Below, in pieces: positions 1-8,917 of a stretch of 64,000 bases of DNA; the stretch's first letter is position 1; every line of letters begins with the position of its first letter. The stretch is from Streptomyces sp. NBC_00620. Lineage in GTDB: Bacteria > Actinomycetota > Actinomycetes > Streptomycetales > Streptomycetaceae. The stretch covers positions 3,038,001 through 3,102,000 of the forward strand of contig NZ_JAPENY010000001.1 of assembly GCF_026341825.1 (NCBI RefSeq). Reading direction: 5' to 3'. A program made the translations under genes and the position numbers. The notes below the pieces were generated by a model that saw only the letters and a list, made by a program, of their open reading frames with translations, did not search any database and was not told the DNA's origin.

Positions 1-2152
1 CGGACTTGATGATGTCGTAGTCGAGGATCGACGGGAGGTCGGAGGCCGACCGGTACCAGGTCTGGGTGAGGCGGCCCGCCGGGTTCGCGTCGCCGTAGAG
101 GAGGTCGGCGAGGGCGTTGCCGGTCTCCTGGCCCGCGTGGGTGGTCCACAGCAGGGCGGGGACCTCCTGCTGGAGGGCGCCGAGGGTGGTGGGGTAGCTG
201 TTCTCGACGATCACGACGGTCTTCGGGTTTGCCGCGTGGACGGCCCTGACCAGGGCTTCCTGTGCGGGCGCCAGGCCCATGTCCGTACGGTCGTGGGCCT
301 CGCGGCCGTTGATCGCCGGCATCGAGCCGACCACGACGATCGCCGTGTCCTTGCCCTTCACCGCGGCCACGGCCTCCTCGACCCCGCTGCGGACGACGTC
401 CTTCGTGTAGTGGGCGGCCTGCTCCTCGGCGACCAGGCCGAGGGTGCCGTCGTCGCCGGTGGGGCCGAGGTAGACGGGGTTCGACCACCATGGCTCGCCG
501 GTCTCGTATCCGGCGTACCGGAGGAGGTACGTCCCGTCGTCCTGCCGCTCCAGCTGGAACTGCTGCTGCACGTACCAACCGCCGGGCTGCACCTGGTCGT
601 TGACGAAGTTCGACCAGTTGTAGCCGACGTACCTGCCGTTGGCGGCCGAGCGCAGGGTCACGATGCCGGAGCCCCAGTCGAACACGTCGAACTGGGCGGC
701 CGTACCCGTGTCCGCGCTCTCCTTGAGGGCCGCTCCCGAGTCGCCGGTGCCCGCCGTGACGTACCTGCCCGTCGTTGTGTTCTTCAGCGCGATCCGGTCC
801 ACGCCCTCGCTGCTCGCAACAGAGGTGCCGAGCTTCGCCGCGATGCCGTCCTTGGGGGTGACGGAGTAGGGGAGGGTGCCCGAGTACCAGTCGGTGTAGA
901 GGGTGTCGGCGAGGGGGCCGACGACGGCGAGGTTCTTCTGCGTGGAGGCGTCCAGGGGGAGTGCCTTGTCGTTCTTCAGCAGGACCGCTGCCTCGGTCGC
1001 GGCCTCGCGGGCCAGCTTCTGGTGCGCCGGGCTGTTGATGACGGACCCGTCGATGGCGCCGAACCTGCCGCCGCCCGGGTCGAATTCGCCGAGGCGGACG
1101 CGGATGGCGAGGATGTGGGACACCGCCTCGTCGATGTCCGACTCCACCAACAAGCCTTGCTGCAAGGCCGAGTTGATCGCCGTGATCGTCGGGGCCGGGG
1201 ACGCGCTGTTGTCCGTGAAGCTGTCGATGCCGGCCTTCAGAGCGGCCGCGTCGCCCTCGGCGAGGGTGGGGTAGTACTGCTGGTCGCCGACGAGATTGCC
1301 CGGGGCGAAGGCGTCGGTGACGTTCAGGAGGGTCTGGTCCGTCCAGCCGCGCACGGTGTCGTCCAGGTCCGGATTCACCGTCGCGGGGCGGCCGTTGACC
1401 AGGTTGTAGGAGGACATGACGCCGGTCGCCGCGTCCGCCTCGACGGCCGGCCTGAACGCCGCCTCGTCGTACTCGTGCTGGACGCGGGGGCGCAGGTCGG
1501 AGGAGGTGGTGGTGCGGTTCACCTCGTTGTTGTTGGCGAGGTAGTGCTTCAGGGTGGGTGCCGTCTTGAGATGGTCGGGGTCGCCGCCGGTCAGGCCGCT
1601 GCCGTACGCCGTCGAGATCGCACCCGTGAGGTACGGGTCCTCGGAGTAGCCCTCCTCGTTGCGTCCCCAGCGCGGGTCGCGCAGCAGGTTCACCACGGGC
1701 GCCCACAGGTTGAGGCCCCAGCCGTCGGGGCGCTCCTGCTGGAAGCCGCGCGCCTCGTCACCGACCGCCGAACCGACCTGCTCCATCAGCTCCGGGTCCC
1801 AGGTCGAGGCCAGCCCGACCGCCTGCGGGAAGACGGTGGTCTCGCCGAGCCAGGCCACCCCGTGCAGGGCCTCGGTGCCGGTGCGGAACGACTGGATGCC
1901 GAGGCGGGGGATCGCGGGCTCGTGCTGGTGGAGGAGGGAGACCTTCTCGTCGAGCGTCAGCCGCCCGAGCAGGTCGTCGACCCGTCTGTCCACGGGGAGG
2001 TTCGGATTGCGGAAGGCGTACGCCGGGGTGTCCGCGCCGGCGGGGGCGGTGGCGACCAGGCCCGCGATCAGCGCGAGGGCCAGGACGAGCGTGGTTCGCT
2101 GTCTTGTCTTGCCTTGTCTTCTCTTGCCTGTTCCTCTCTTGCCTTTCCTCAT
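1..2152 (-). CDS. GH3 family beta-xylosidase/beta-glucosidase, secreted, 3' end missing
   Basis: Exo-acting glycoside hydrolase of family 3; 717 codons lie in the window and the C-terminus runs off the left edge. The ATG at 2152 follows a GAGGAG ribosome site and opens a basic, hydrophobic signal peptide ending near Ala-Gly-Ala, so the enzyme is probably exported. The GH3 N-terminal domain reads LHGVAWLGETTVFPQA and NLLRDPRWGRNEEGYSEDPY; the likely nucleophile is the Asp in NVTDAFAPG. The C-terminal GH3 domain (IVVVGSMPAINGREAHDRTD) is interrupted by about 110 residues (roughly nt 475-810) with repeated GRYV motifs, like a fascin/ricin-type beta-trefoil. It is the last gene of the sugar operon, 11 nt after the LacI gene. 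Specificity (xyloside or glucoside) cannot be fixed by eye. Confidence 0.88.
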   Translation of the reverse strand, partial: MRKGKRGTGKRRQGKTRQRTTLVLALALIAGLVATAPAGADTPAYAFRNPNLPVDRRVDDLLGRLTLDEKVSLLHQHEPAIPRLGIQSFRTGTEALHGVAWLGETTVFPQAVGLASTWDPELMEQVGSAVGDEARGFQQERPDGWGLNLWAPVVNLLRDPRWGRNEEGYSEDPYLTGAISTAYGSGLTGGDPDHLKTAPTLKHYLANNNEVNRTTTSSDLRPRVQHEYDEAAFRPAVEADAATGVMSSYNLVNGRPATVNPDLDDTVRGWTDQTLLNVTDAFAPGNLVGDQQYYPTLAEGDAAALKAGIDSFTDNSASPAPTITAINSALQQGLLVESDIDEAVSHILAIRVRLGEFDPGGGRFGAIDGSVINSPAHQKLAREAATEAAVLLKNDKALPLDASTQKNLAVVGPLADTLYTDWYSGTLPYSVTPKDGIAAKLGTSVASSEGVDRIALKNTTTGRYVTAGTGDSGAALKESADTGTAAQFDVFDWGSGIVTLRSAANGRYVGYNWSNFVNDQVQPGGWYVQQQFQLERQDDGTYLLRYAGYETGEPWWSNPVYLGPTGDDGTLGLVAEEQAAHYTKDVVRSGVEEAVAAVKGKDTAIVVVGSMPAINGREAHDRTDMGLAPAQEALVRAVHAANPKTVVIVENSYPTTLGALQQEVPALLWTTHAGQETGNALADLLYGDANPAGRLTQTWYRSASDLPSILDYDIIKS

Positions 2153-2163
2153 GACACGGCTCC

Positions 2164-3177
2164 TCAAGGGGTCAGTGTGCGCGGCGCTGTACTGGCCCGC
2201 TCCGTCAGCCGGGGGGCGAGCAGCGTCGCCTCCGGTACGGGCGTGCCGTCCAGCTTCTTCATCAGCAACTCGACCGCCTGCGCGCCCACTTCGGCGGACG
2301 GTATGGCGATGGAGGTGACGGGGACGCGGACGTTCTCGGCGAGCTCGTCCGGGCAGATGGCGGTGACGGACAGGTCACCGGGGACCCGCAGTCCGAGTTG
2401 CTCGAAGGCGTCGATCAGCGGTTCCAGAACCGGTTCGTTGTGCACGACGACACCCGTCAACGCCGGGTACTCGCGCAGCAGTTGCTCGGCGACCCGGCGT
2501 GCGGCGGCCGGTGTCGCCTCGCAGGGGTGGACGGAGGACGCGAGCCCGCCCCGGTCGGCCGCGGCCGTGAACCCCCGCACCACGCGCTGCGCGAACCCGG
2601 TCTCCCGCACATACACCTCGGGCGGCGACCCGACCAGCGCGACCACGCGGTGCCCGAGCCGCGCCAGATGCTCCACGCACAGCTCGCCCGCCGCCTTGAA
2701 GTCCAGGTCGATACAGGTGAGCCCCTCGGCGAAGGAGGGGAACCCGATGAGCACGGACGGCCGGTCGAGCGCACGCAGCAACGGCAGCCGGGGATCGTGG
2801 AGTTGGACGTCCATCACGATCAGCGCGTCCACCAGCGCCGTGTCCGCGACCCTCCGCAGCCCGTCCTCGCCCTCCTCCTGCGTGAGCAGCAGCACGTCGT
2901 GGTCGTGCCGTCGCGCCGCCGTCACCACGGACACCGCGAACTGCATGACGACCGGCACATGGACCCCGCCCCGCAGCGGCACCACCAGCGCCACCACGTT
3001 CGACCGGCTGCTGGCGAGGGCCCGCGCACCCGCGTGCGGCCGGTATCCCAGCTTGCGGATGCTCGCCTCGACGCGCTGCCGGGTCTCCTCGGAGATCGGA
3101 CGCTTGCCGCTGAGGGCGTACGACACGGTGCTGGGGGACACCCCGGCGTGCCGCGCCACATCGGTGATCTTCACCAT
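2164..3177 (-). CDS. LacI family transcriptional regulator
   Basis: Sugar-responsive repressor of 337 residues. The N-terminal helix-turn-helix is typical (MVKITDVARHAGVSPSTVSY, then LSGKRPISEETRQRV) and is followed by a hinge with GYRPHAGARALAS and a periplasmic-binding-protein-like effector domain. The ATG at 3177 shares one base with the stop of the GH31 gene (TGATG), so the two are translationally coupled. A longer upstream frame exists but lacks a LacI-like sequence before MVKI. Its position inside the ABC transporter/GH31/GH3 operon argues that it controls this operon, probably through the palindromes near 8594-8631. Confidence 0.93.
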   Translation of the reverse strand: MVKITDVARHAGVSPSTVSYALSGKRPISEETRQRVEASIRKLGYRPHAGARALASSRSNVVALVVPLRGGVHVPVVMQFAVSVVTAARRHDHDVLLLTQEEGEDGLRRVADTALVDALIVMDVQLHDPRLPLLRALDRPSVLIGFPSFAEGLTCIDLDFKAAGELCVEHLARLGHRVVALVGSPPEVYVRETGFAQRVVRGFTAAADRGGLASSVHPCEATPAAARRVAEQLLREYPALTGVVVHNEPVLEPLIDAFEQLGLRVPGDLSVTAICPDELAENVRVPVTSIAIPSAEVGAQAVELLMKKLDGTPVPEATLLAPRLTERASTAPRTLTP

Positions 3178-5429
3178 CAGCCCAGCTCCACTGTCAGGAA
3201 CCCGGTTCCGGCCCGGGCCCGCACCTCGCGCCCGCCCGCCGCAAGCCCCCACGGCGCCCCCGGATCACTGGACGAGGCCCGCAGGGTGTCCCCCTCCCGT
3301 ACGACCGTGAAGGTCACGCCGCCCACAGTCACCGTCGTCTGCGCGCCGCGCTCCAGGCCGAACGCGCGCAGGGTGACCCCGTCGGCGTGGTCGTAGTCCG
3401 GCCTGTCGTCCACGGCCCCCACCGGAATCACCGCCCCGGGCCGGACAAGGAGCGGCACGCTCAGGAATCCGTGCTGCTCCCGCACCCAGCGCGGCCCGGT
3501 CACGGTCCGCCCGCTGAGGAAATGGGTCCAGGTGCCCTCGGGCACGTAGTACGACACGTCTCCCTCGTCGGAGAACACCGGCGCGACCAGCAGGTCGGGA
3601 CCGAGCATGTACTGCCGCTCCAGATGCGCGCACCCGGGATCGTCCGGGAACTCCAGGACCATCGCCCGCATCACCGGCACGCCCTCGGCGTGGGCGGCGC
3701 GCGCGGCCTCGTACAGATAGGGCATGAGGCCGAGCTTCAGCCGCGTGAACAGCCGCAGTACGTCCACGGCCTCCTCGTCGAACAGCCAGGGCACGCGGTA
3801 CGAGGACGAGCCGTGCAGCCTGCTGTGCGAGGACAGCAGCCCGAAGGCGATCCACCGCTTGAACAGCGCGGGCGTCGGCGTCCCCTCGAACCCGCCGATG
3901 TCATGGCTCCAGAACCCGAACCCCGACATCCCGAGGCTCAGTCCGCCGCGCAGCGACTCGGCCATCGACTCGTACGTCGCCTCGCAGTCGCCGCCCCAGT
4001 GCACGGGGAACTTCTGGCTCCCGGTGGTGGCGGAGCGGGCGAAGACGACGGCTTCCGCCTCGCCCCGGTGTTTGCGGAGCACATCGAACACGGTCTGGTT
4101 GTAGAGGTAGGTGTAGTAGTTGTGCATCCGCTCGGGGTCGGCGCCGTCCGCGTACGCGACGTCCACCGGGACGCGCTCACCGAAGTCGGTCTTGAAGCAG
4201 TCGACGCCCTGGGAGAGCAGTGCTTCCAGTTTGGCCGCGTACCACTCGCGCGCGGCCGGGTTGGTGAAGTCGACGAGTGCCATGCCCGGTTGCCACAGGT
4301 CCCACTGCCAGACGCTTCCGTCCGGCCGCTTGAGCAGATGTCCGAGCGCCCGTCCCTCCGCGAACAGCGGCGAGCGCTGCGCGATGTACGGATTGATCCA
4401 TACGCAGATCCGCAGGCCCTTCTCCTTCAGCCGCGCGAGCATCCCCGCCGGATCCGGGAAGACCCGCGGATCCCACTGGAAGTCGCACCAGTTGAACTCG
4501 CGCATCCAGAAGCAGTCGAAGTGGAATACGGAGAGCGGGAGTTCGCGCTCCCGCATGCCGTCGATGAAGGAGGTGACGGTGGCTTCGTCGTAGGAGGTGG
4601 TGAAGGAGGTCGACAGCCACAGGCCGAAGGACCAGGAAGGCGGGAGGGCCGGGCGGCCGGTGAGGGCCGTGTACTTGCGCAGGATGTCCTTCGGGGTCGG
4701 GCCGTGGATGACGTAGTACGTCAACTGCTGTGTCTCGGCGCTGAACTGCACCCGGGACACCGCCTCCGAGCCGACCTCGAAGGAGACCCGGCCGGGGTGG
4801 TCGACGAAGACGCCGTACCCCGCGTCCGTCAGATAGAACGGCACGTTCTTGTAGGCCTGTTCGGTCGCCGTGCCGCCGTCCGCGTTCCACATGTCCACGA
4901 CCTGGCCGTTCTTGACCAGCGGCCCGAAGCGCTCACCGAGGCCGTAGACCTGGGTGCCGACACCGAGGTTCAGCTGCTCGCGCAGGAAGTGCGCGCCGGT
5001 CGCGTCCCGCATGATGCCCATGCCCTTGGGGCCGCTGGTGGTGAGTGTGCGGCCGTGGGCGAGGAAGTCGACGTGCCAGGGGGTGGTGCGGGCGACCCTT
5101 ACGGAGAGGGCGCCCGAGGTGAGTACGGCGTGGTCGTCGTCGTACGACACGTGCGTTGTACCGAATTCGTCGTGGGAGAGCTCGAATTGGGGCCTTCGGG
5201 GCTCCTCGCCCTCGAAGTGGGTGAACGTGACGCCGATGACGTCGGGCATCGGCGCGTGTGCGGTGATCGTCACGACCGGTCCCTTCAGCAGGTCGCCGCG
5301 GTGGCGGATGGGCTGGGTCGGCGCGTGGATCTCCAGGCTCCCCGGCCCGGACGTCACATCGAGGACCTCGACCGGGTGGGCCGCGGTGACACCCTCGCGC
5401 AGCAGCCAGTAGCCGTCGGTGAACTTCAC
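3177..5429 (-). CDS. GH31 alpha-xylosidase (YicI-like)
   Basis: Family 31 glycoside hydrolase of 750 residues, expected to release alpha-linked xylose from xyloglucan oligosaccharides or isoprimeverose. The YicI-like signature FHFDCFWMREFNWCDF is present, with the nucleophile Asp in CFKTDFGERVP and the acid/base Asp in HWGGDCEATYESM. No signal peptide is visible, so it should act in the cytoplasm on imported sugars. The GTG start at 5429 (VKFTDGYWLL) has AAGGGG upstream; the longer frame reading back to 5732 lies over the permease gene and is rejected. It begins 11 nt after the permease stop and overlaps the LacI start by one base. Confidence 0.93.
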   Translation of the reverse strand: MKFTDGYWLLREGVTAAHPVEVLDVTSGPGSLEIHAPTQPIRHRGDLLKGPVVTITAHAPMPDVIGVTFTHFEGEEPRRPQFELSHDEFGTTHVSYDDDHAVLTSGALSVRVARTTPWHVDFLAHGRTLTTSGPKGMGIMRDATGAHFLREQLNLGVGTQVYGLGERFGPLVKNGQVVDMWNADGGTATEQAYKNVPFYLTDAGYGVFVDHPGRVSFEVGSEAVSRVQFSAETQQLTYYVIHGPTPKDILRKYTALTGRPALPPSWSFGLWLSTSFTTSYDEATVTSFIDGMRERELPLSVFHFDCFWMREFNWCDFQWDPRVFPDPAGMLARLKEKGLRICVWINPYIAQRSPLFAEGRALGHLLKRPDGSVWQWDLWQPGMALVDFTNPAAREWYAAKLEALLSQGVDCFKTDFGERVPVDVAYADGADPERMHNYYTYLYNQTVFDVLRKHRGEAEAVVFARSATTGSQKFPVHWGGDCEATYESMAESLRGGLSLGMSGFGFWSHDIGGFEGTPTPALFKRWIAFGLLSSHSRLHGSSSYRVPWLFDEEAVDVLRLFTRLKLGLMPYLYEAARAAHAEGVPVMRAMVLEFPDDPGCAHLERQYMLGPDLLVAPVFSDEGDVSYYVPEGTWTHFLSGRTVTGPRWVREQHGFLSVPLLVRPGAVIPVGAVDDRPDYDHADGVTLRAFGLERGAQTTVTVGGVTFTVVREGDTLRASSSDPGAPWGLAAGGREVRARAGTGFLTVELG

Positions 5430-5440
5430 GCCCGCACCCC

Positions 5441-6262
5441 TTACTTGACCGCGCCCACGGCGATACCGCGGGTGAGCGTCCGCTGGAAGACGAGGAAGAA
5501 GACGATGGCGGGGAGCACGCCGAGCAGCGCGGCCGCGTTCGTCATCGTGGCGTCCATCAGGCGCTGGCCCTGGAGGACACCGAGGGCCACCGACACCGTC
5601 TGGTTGTCGTTGGAGATCAACATGACCAGCGGCAGCAGGAATTCGTTCCACGTCCAGATGAAGAAGAAGACGAGGAGCACCCCGATGGTCGGCCGGCTGA
5701 CGGGTACCACGATCCGCCACAGCACCTGCCACTTGTTCGCCCCGTCGATCCGGGCGGCCTCGATGATCTCGCGCGGGAACTGACCGAGCACGGAGGCGAG
5801 GAGGTAGGTCCCGAAGGCGGCCTGGACGACCGTGAAGACGATGATCACGCTCAACCGGGTGTCGTACAGGCCGGCTTCCTTGCTCAGGTAGTAGATCGGG
5901 TAGACCAGCGCCTCCTGCGGCAGCATGTTCGCCAGGACGAAGAAGGCGAGCACCCAGGTGCGGCCCTTCACGCGCCCGATGCCGATCGCGTACGCGTTGA
6001 GGACGGAGAGGACTACCGCGAGGACCGCCACCGACCCGGAGATCAGCACCGAGTTGACGAGCTTCTGGCCGAAGTCGACGCGCTGCCAGAAGTCCTTGAT
6101 TCCGTCGAGGTAGAGGCCGTCCGGGAGGCTCAGAGGACCGTTCTGCGCGTACTCCGTCGGCGACTTGACCGCGTTGACCGCGACGATCGCGAACGGCAGC
6201 ACCATGAAGAGGGCCGCGATGACCAGGGCGGCGAGGACGGGATAGCGGCGGATCGCTGTCAT
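5441..6262 (-). CDS. Carbohydrate ABC transporter permease (MalG type)
   Basis: Inner-membrane permease of 273 residues with about six transmembrane segments, starting at LAALVIAALFMVLPFAIVAV. The EAA loop reads EIIEAARIDGANKWQVLWRI, which contacts the ATPase. The ATG at 6262 overlaps the stop of the upstream permease as ATGA. It works with the partner permease and the solute-binding protein upstream. No ATPase gene is in the cluster; streptomycetes commonly power such importers with a shared MsiK ATPase, which is inferred here. Confidence 0.95.
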   Translation of the reverse strand: MTAIRRYPVLAALVIAALFMVLPFAIVAVNAVKSPTEYAQNGPLSLPDGLYLDGIKDFWQRVDFGQKLVNSVLISGSVAVLAVVLSVLNAYAIGIGRVKGRTWVLAFFVLANMLPQEALVYPIYYLSKEAGLYDTRLSVIIVFTVVQAAFGTYLLASVLGQFPREIIEAARIDGANKWQVLWRIVVPVSRPTIGVLLVFFFIWTWNEFLLPLVMLISNDNQTVSVALGVLQGQRLMDATMTNAAALLGVLPAIVFFLVFQRTLTRGIAVGAVK

Positions 6263-7224
6263 CGGGCGAGCCCTTCCTCTTTGTCCTCCGCGCGGGTCTG
6301 GAGCTTGAGGCCGATGAGTGCCAGGGCGAGGATGATCACGGTGAGGACCGTGGAGATCGCGGCGCCGTAGCCGACCTGCGTCTTCTCGAAGAAGGTGGTG
6401 AAGGAGAAGTACGACGGGACGTTCGTCGCGCCGCCGGGACCGCCCTTCGTGAGGACGTACACCGCGCCGAAGACCTTGAGCGCGGCGATCGTGCACCAGA
6501 GGAGGACTACGTAGATCTCCGGCCTGATCTGCTGCAGCGTGATGTGCCAGAAGCGGCGCCACCAGCCGGCGCCGTCCAGCTCGGCGGCCTCGTACAGCTG
6601 CGGGTCTACCCGTTGCAGCCCCGCCATGAAGATGACCAGCGGGAAGCCGATCTGCACCCACACCATCACCCCCATGACGCTGTAGAGCGCGATGTCGGGG
6701 TCGCCGAGCCAGTCCTGCTGCCATGATCCGAGGCCGACTGCTTTCAACAGCTCGTTCAGGGAGCCGTTGTCGGGGGCGAGGATCCAGCTCCACACGATGC
6801 CTGCGACGGCGATCGGCAGCACCTGCGGGAGGTAGAAGCAGGCGCGGAGGAGCGAGGCCGTGGCCGACCCGAAGTGCTTGCCGACGAAGTCGAACAGGGC
6901 TGCGGCGAGGACGAGTCCGAGCGCGGTCGGTACGGCGGCCATGGCGACGACCATGAAGAGGCTGTGCCGGAAGGACGCCCAGAACTCCGAATCGTCCATC
7001 AGCTCGCGGTAGTTGGCGAGCCCGGACCACTCCGGGCTCCCTACGCCCTGCCAGTCGGTGAAGCTCACCCCGGTGTTCATCAGGAACGGGACGACGATGA
7101 CGGCGGTGAAGGCGAGGGCTCCCGGGAGCAGGAACAGGGCGTAGGAGTCGCGGGGGCGGCGCGGGCTCTTCGCGTGGTGACGCTTCTCGACCACCCGGCC
7201 GCCCCGTTCGACGGTGACCGTCAT
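6259..7224 (-). CDS. Carbohydrate ABC transporter permease (MalF type)
   Basis: Inner-membrane permease of 321 residues. A basic N-terminus (VVEKRHHAKSPRRPRD) precedes about six transmembrane helices, with an EAA loop at YEAAELDGAGWWRRFWHI. The ATG at 7224 overlaps the stop of the binding-protein gene (ATGA), and the stop overlaps the next permease start in the same way, so the three transporter genes form one coupled unit. Substrate is inferred from the downstream GH31/GH3 enzymes: alpha-xyloside-containing oligosaccharides. Confidence 0.95.
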   Translation of the reverse strand: MTVTVERGGRVVEKRHHAKSPRRPRDSYALFLLPGALAFTAVIVVPFLMNTGVSFTDWQGVGSPEWSGLANYRELMDDSEFWASFRHSLFMVVAMAAVPTALGLVLAAALFDFVGKHFGSATASLLRACFYLPQVLPIAVAGIVWSWILAPDNGSLNELLKAVGLGSWQQDWLGDPDIALYSVMGVMVWVQIGFPLVIFMAGLQRVDPQLYEAAELDGAGWWRRFWHITLQQIRPEIYVVLLWCTIAALKVFGAVYVLTKGGPGGATNVPSYFSFTTFFEKTQVGYGAAISTVLTVIILALALIGLKLQTRAEDKEEGLAR

Positions 7225-8516
7225 TTGGTCGGTACGTCCTTGTCGTACGCCTCCTGCAGTGCGCTGAGGTAGGCGTCCGGTTTCTCGCTGTCCGTGATCA
7301 GCTTCTGGGTCCCGGAGACGAGGACGTCGTAGAAGCCGGGGACCGGCCAGTCGGGGTAGAAGGCCAGACCGTCCCTGTCGGCAAGGGTGTTGAAGTTTGC
7401 GATGAGCGACTTGGCCTGCGGGTCGGTGATGGCGGCGGGGTCGGCGGCCACCGGAACGCCGCCCTTGTTGCCCAGCAGGTTCTGGATCTTCTTCGACATG
7501 GTGATGTCGATGAAGTCGTACGCCAGGTCCTTGTTCTTGGCGCCCTTCGGGACGACCCAGAGGTTGCCGCCCGAGCCGAGCGTGAGGTTCGAGTCGGGCC
7601 ACAGGAACGTGCCCCAGTCGAACTTGGCGTCCGACTTGAAGCGGCCGTACCACCAGCTGCCGGAGAACAGGATCGGGCTCTTGCCCTGGATGAAGGAGAT
7701 CCCGGCGTCCTCCGCCTTCAGGCCGCTGGACTTCTCGCTGATGTAGCCCTTCTTCACCCAGTCGGCGAAGGTTTCGGCGCCGTAGGTCCAGGCCGCGTCG
7801 TGGAAGTCCGTCTTGCCCTTGTAGAGCTCGTAGCTGTCGACCCAGGGGCGGTCGGCCTTGGAGAGGGCGAGCTGGTACAGGTACTGCTGGGCCGGGTACT
7901 CGGAGCCGGCGTTGGCCAGTGGGGTGATGCCCTCGGCTACGAACTTGTCCATCGCGGTGGTGAGTTCGTCGAGGGTGGTGGGCTCTGTGATGCCGTGCTT
8001 CTTGAAGAGCTCCTTGTTGTAGAACACCATCGTGTACTCGGCGTAGTTGGGGATGCCGTACCACTTGCCGGAGCCCATCACGCCGTTCGCGTCGTACTGG
8101 CTCGTGGTGCGCACACCGGCGCTGAGCTTCTTGTCCCAGCCGCGTTCGGTGGCCTCGTCGGTGAGATCGGTGAGGAGGCCCTGCTTGGAGAGCAGGCCCG
8201 CCGTCGCGTTGCCCTTGTTGTACTCCATGAGGTCGGGTGCGTCGCCCGAGTTGAGGACCATCTGTGCGGTCTTCTGGATCTGTTCGAAGCCCTTCGACTC
8301 GAACTTCACCGTGACGCCCGGGTGCGTCCTCTTGAACTCCTTGATCGCCTCGTTCCAGGCGGCGCCCATCGCGCTGTCGGGGGCCTCGTAGTGCCACAGT
8401 TTGAGGGTCTTGCCGTCCGATCCGCTGCTCTCCGAGCCGCCGCAGGAGGCCAGTAGCAAGGCCCCGCTCATTACCGCCGCGGCTGTCGCCACCACACGCT
8501 TTTGTGCCGTCAACAT
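7221..8516 (-). CDS. Extracellular solute-binding lipoprotein of sugar ABC transporter
   Basis: Family 1 extracellular sugar-binding protein of 431 residues. The signal peptide has a lipobox (GALLLASCGG), so the mature protein is a membrane-anchored lipoprotein. The mature part begins with KTLKLWHYEAPDSAMGAAW, typical of this family. The ATG at 8516 sits seven bases after GGAGG; an in-frame ATG at 8549 has no ribosome site and is rejected. It is the first gene of the operon, downstream of two LacI-type palindromes. Confidence 0.94.
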   Translation of the reverse strand: MLTAQKRVVATAAAVMSGALLLASCGGSESSGSDGKTLKLWHYEAPDSAMGAAWNEAIKEFKRTHPGVTVKFESKGFEQIQKTAQMVLNSGDAPDLMEYNKGNATAGLLSKQGLLTDLTDEATERGWDKKLSAGVRTTSQYDANGVMGSGKWYGIPNYAEYTMVFYNKELFKKHGITEPTTLDELTTAMDKFVAEGITPLANAGSEYPAQQYLYQLALSKADRPWVDSYELYKGKTDFHDAAWTYGAETFADWVKKGYISEKSSGLKAEDAGISFIQGKSPILFSGSWWYGRFKSDAKFDWGTFLWPDSNLTLGSGGNLWVVPKGAKNKDLAYDFIDITMSKKIQNLLGNKGGVPVAADPAAITDPQAKSLIANFNTLADRDGLAFYPDWPVPGFYDVLVSGTQKLITDSEKPDAYLSALQEAYDKDVPTK

Positions 8517-8593
8517 CCAGTGCCTCCGGGGGAGTCGGATGGTTCGCATTGCCGGTGAGCTGTGCTCGTTGTGGGGGCGTCACGCAGCGGTCG

Positions 8594-8607
8594 TCGAATC
8601 GTTTCGA
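8594..8607. promoter_or_regulatory. Putative LacI-type operator 1
   Basis: Imperfect palindrome TCGAATCGTTTCGA, about 80 nt upstream of the solute-binding protein start. Size, half-site (TCGAA) and location fit a LacI-family operator. The regulator gene in the operon is the likely ligand-responsive partner (inference). Confidence 0.55.
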
Positions 8608-8615
8608 TGCGTGAC

Positions 8616-8631
8616 GTCGAAGCGCTTCGAC
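8616..8631. promoter_or_regulatory. Putative LacI-type operator 2
   Basis: Perfect 16-bp palindrome GTCGAAGCGCTTCGAC with a central CG, as in many LacI-family operators. Its centre is 23 nt from that of the neighbouring imperfect palindrome, about two helical turns, so two dimers or a tetramer could bind the same face of DNA. Confidence 0.65.
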
Positions 8632-8917
8632 GGGGGAAGGTATGTGGGGGTTGGGGGTGCGTCAATGGGGGGCGCGGGAATTGGGGCGGGTTCGGGGGCC
8701 GGATCGTCGCGGGCCGCCGGGTTTCGTCGTGAGCGCGAGCCCGCATGCAGGGGTCGGGGCCGTGCCGGAGCATCCGTCCTCGGTCTGGCGCGGAATGGGT
8801 TGCTCAGGAAGCGGGCGGTGTTGACGCGCCAGCCGCTGCGGGCGGACGTTCCGGCACGTCCCCTTCGGTGATCTGGCGGGTGCGGGTGCGTGCGTGGCGT
8901 CCCGGCTGTGGTCGCGG
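8632..8917. other. Intergenic stretch between sugar operon and MFS gene
   Basis: Together with the operators this is a 401-nt gap between the binding-protein start and the MFS stop. Short GC-rich frames cross it on both strands but none has a recognisable product or ribosome site. I see no convincing hairpin terminator. Confidence 0.5.

Noticed and set aside
137..3310. Long open frame of 1057 codons on the plus strand
   Set aside because: Antisense shadow of the GH3, LacI and GH31 genes, whose products are recognisable; the long frame has low-complexity Arg/Gly/Val-rich sequence caused by high GC.
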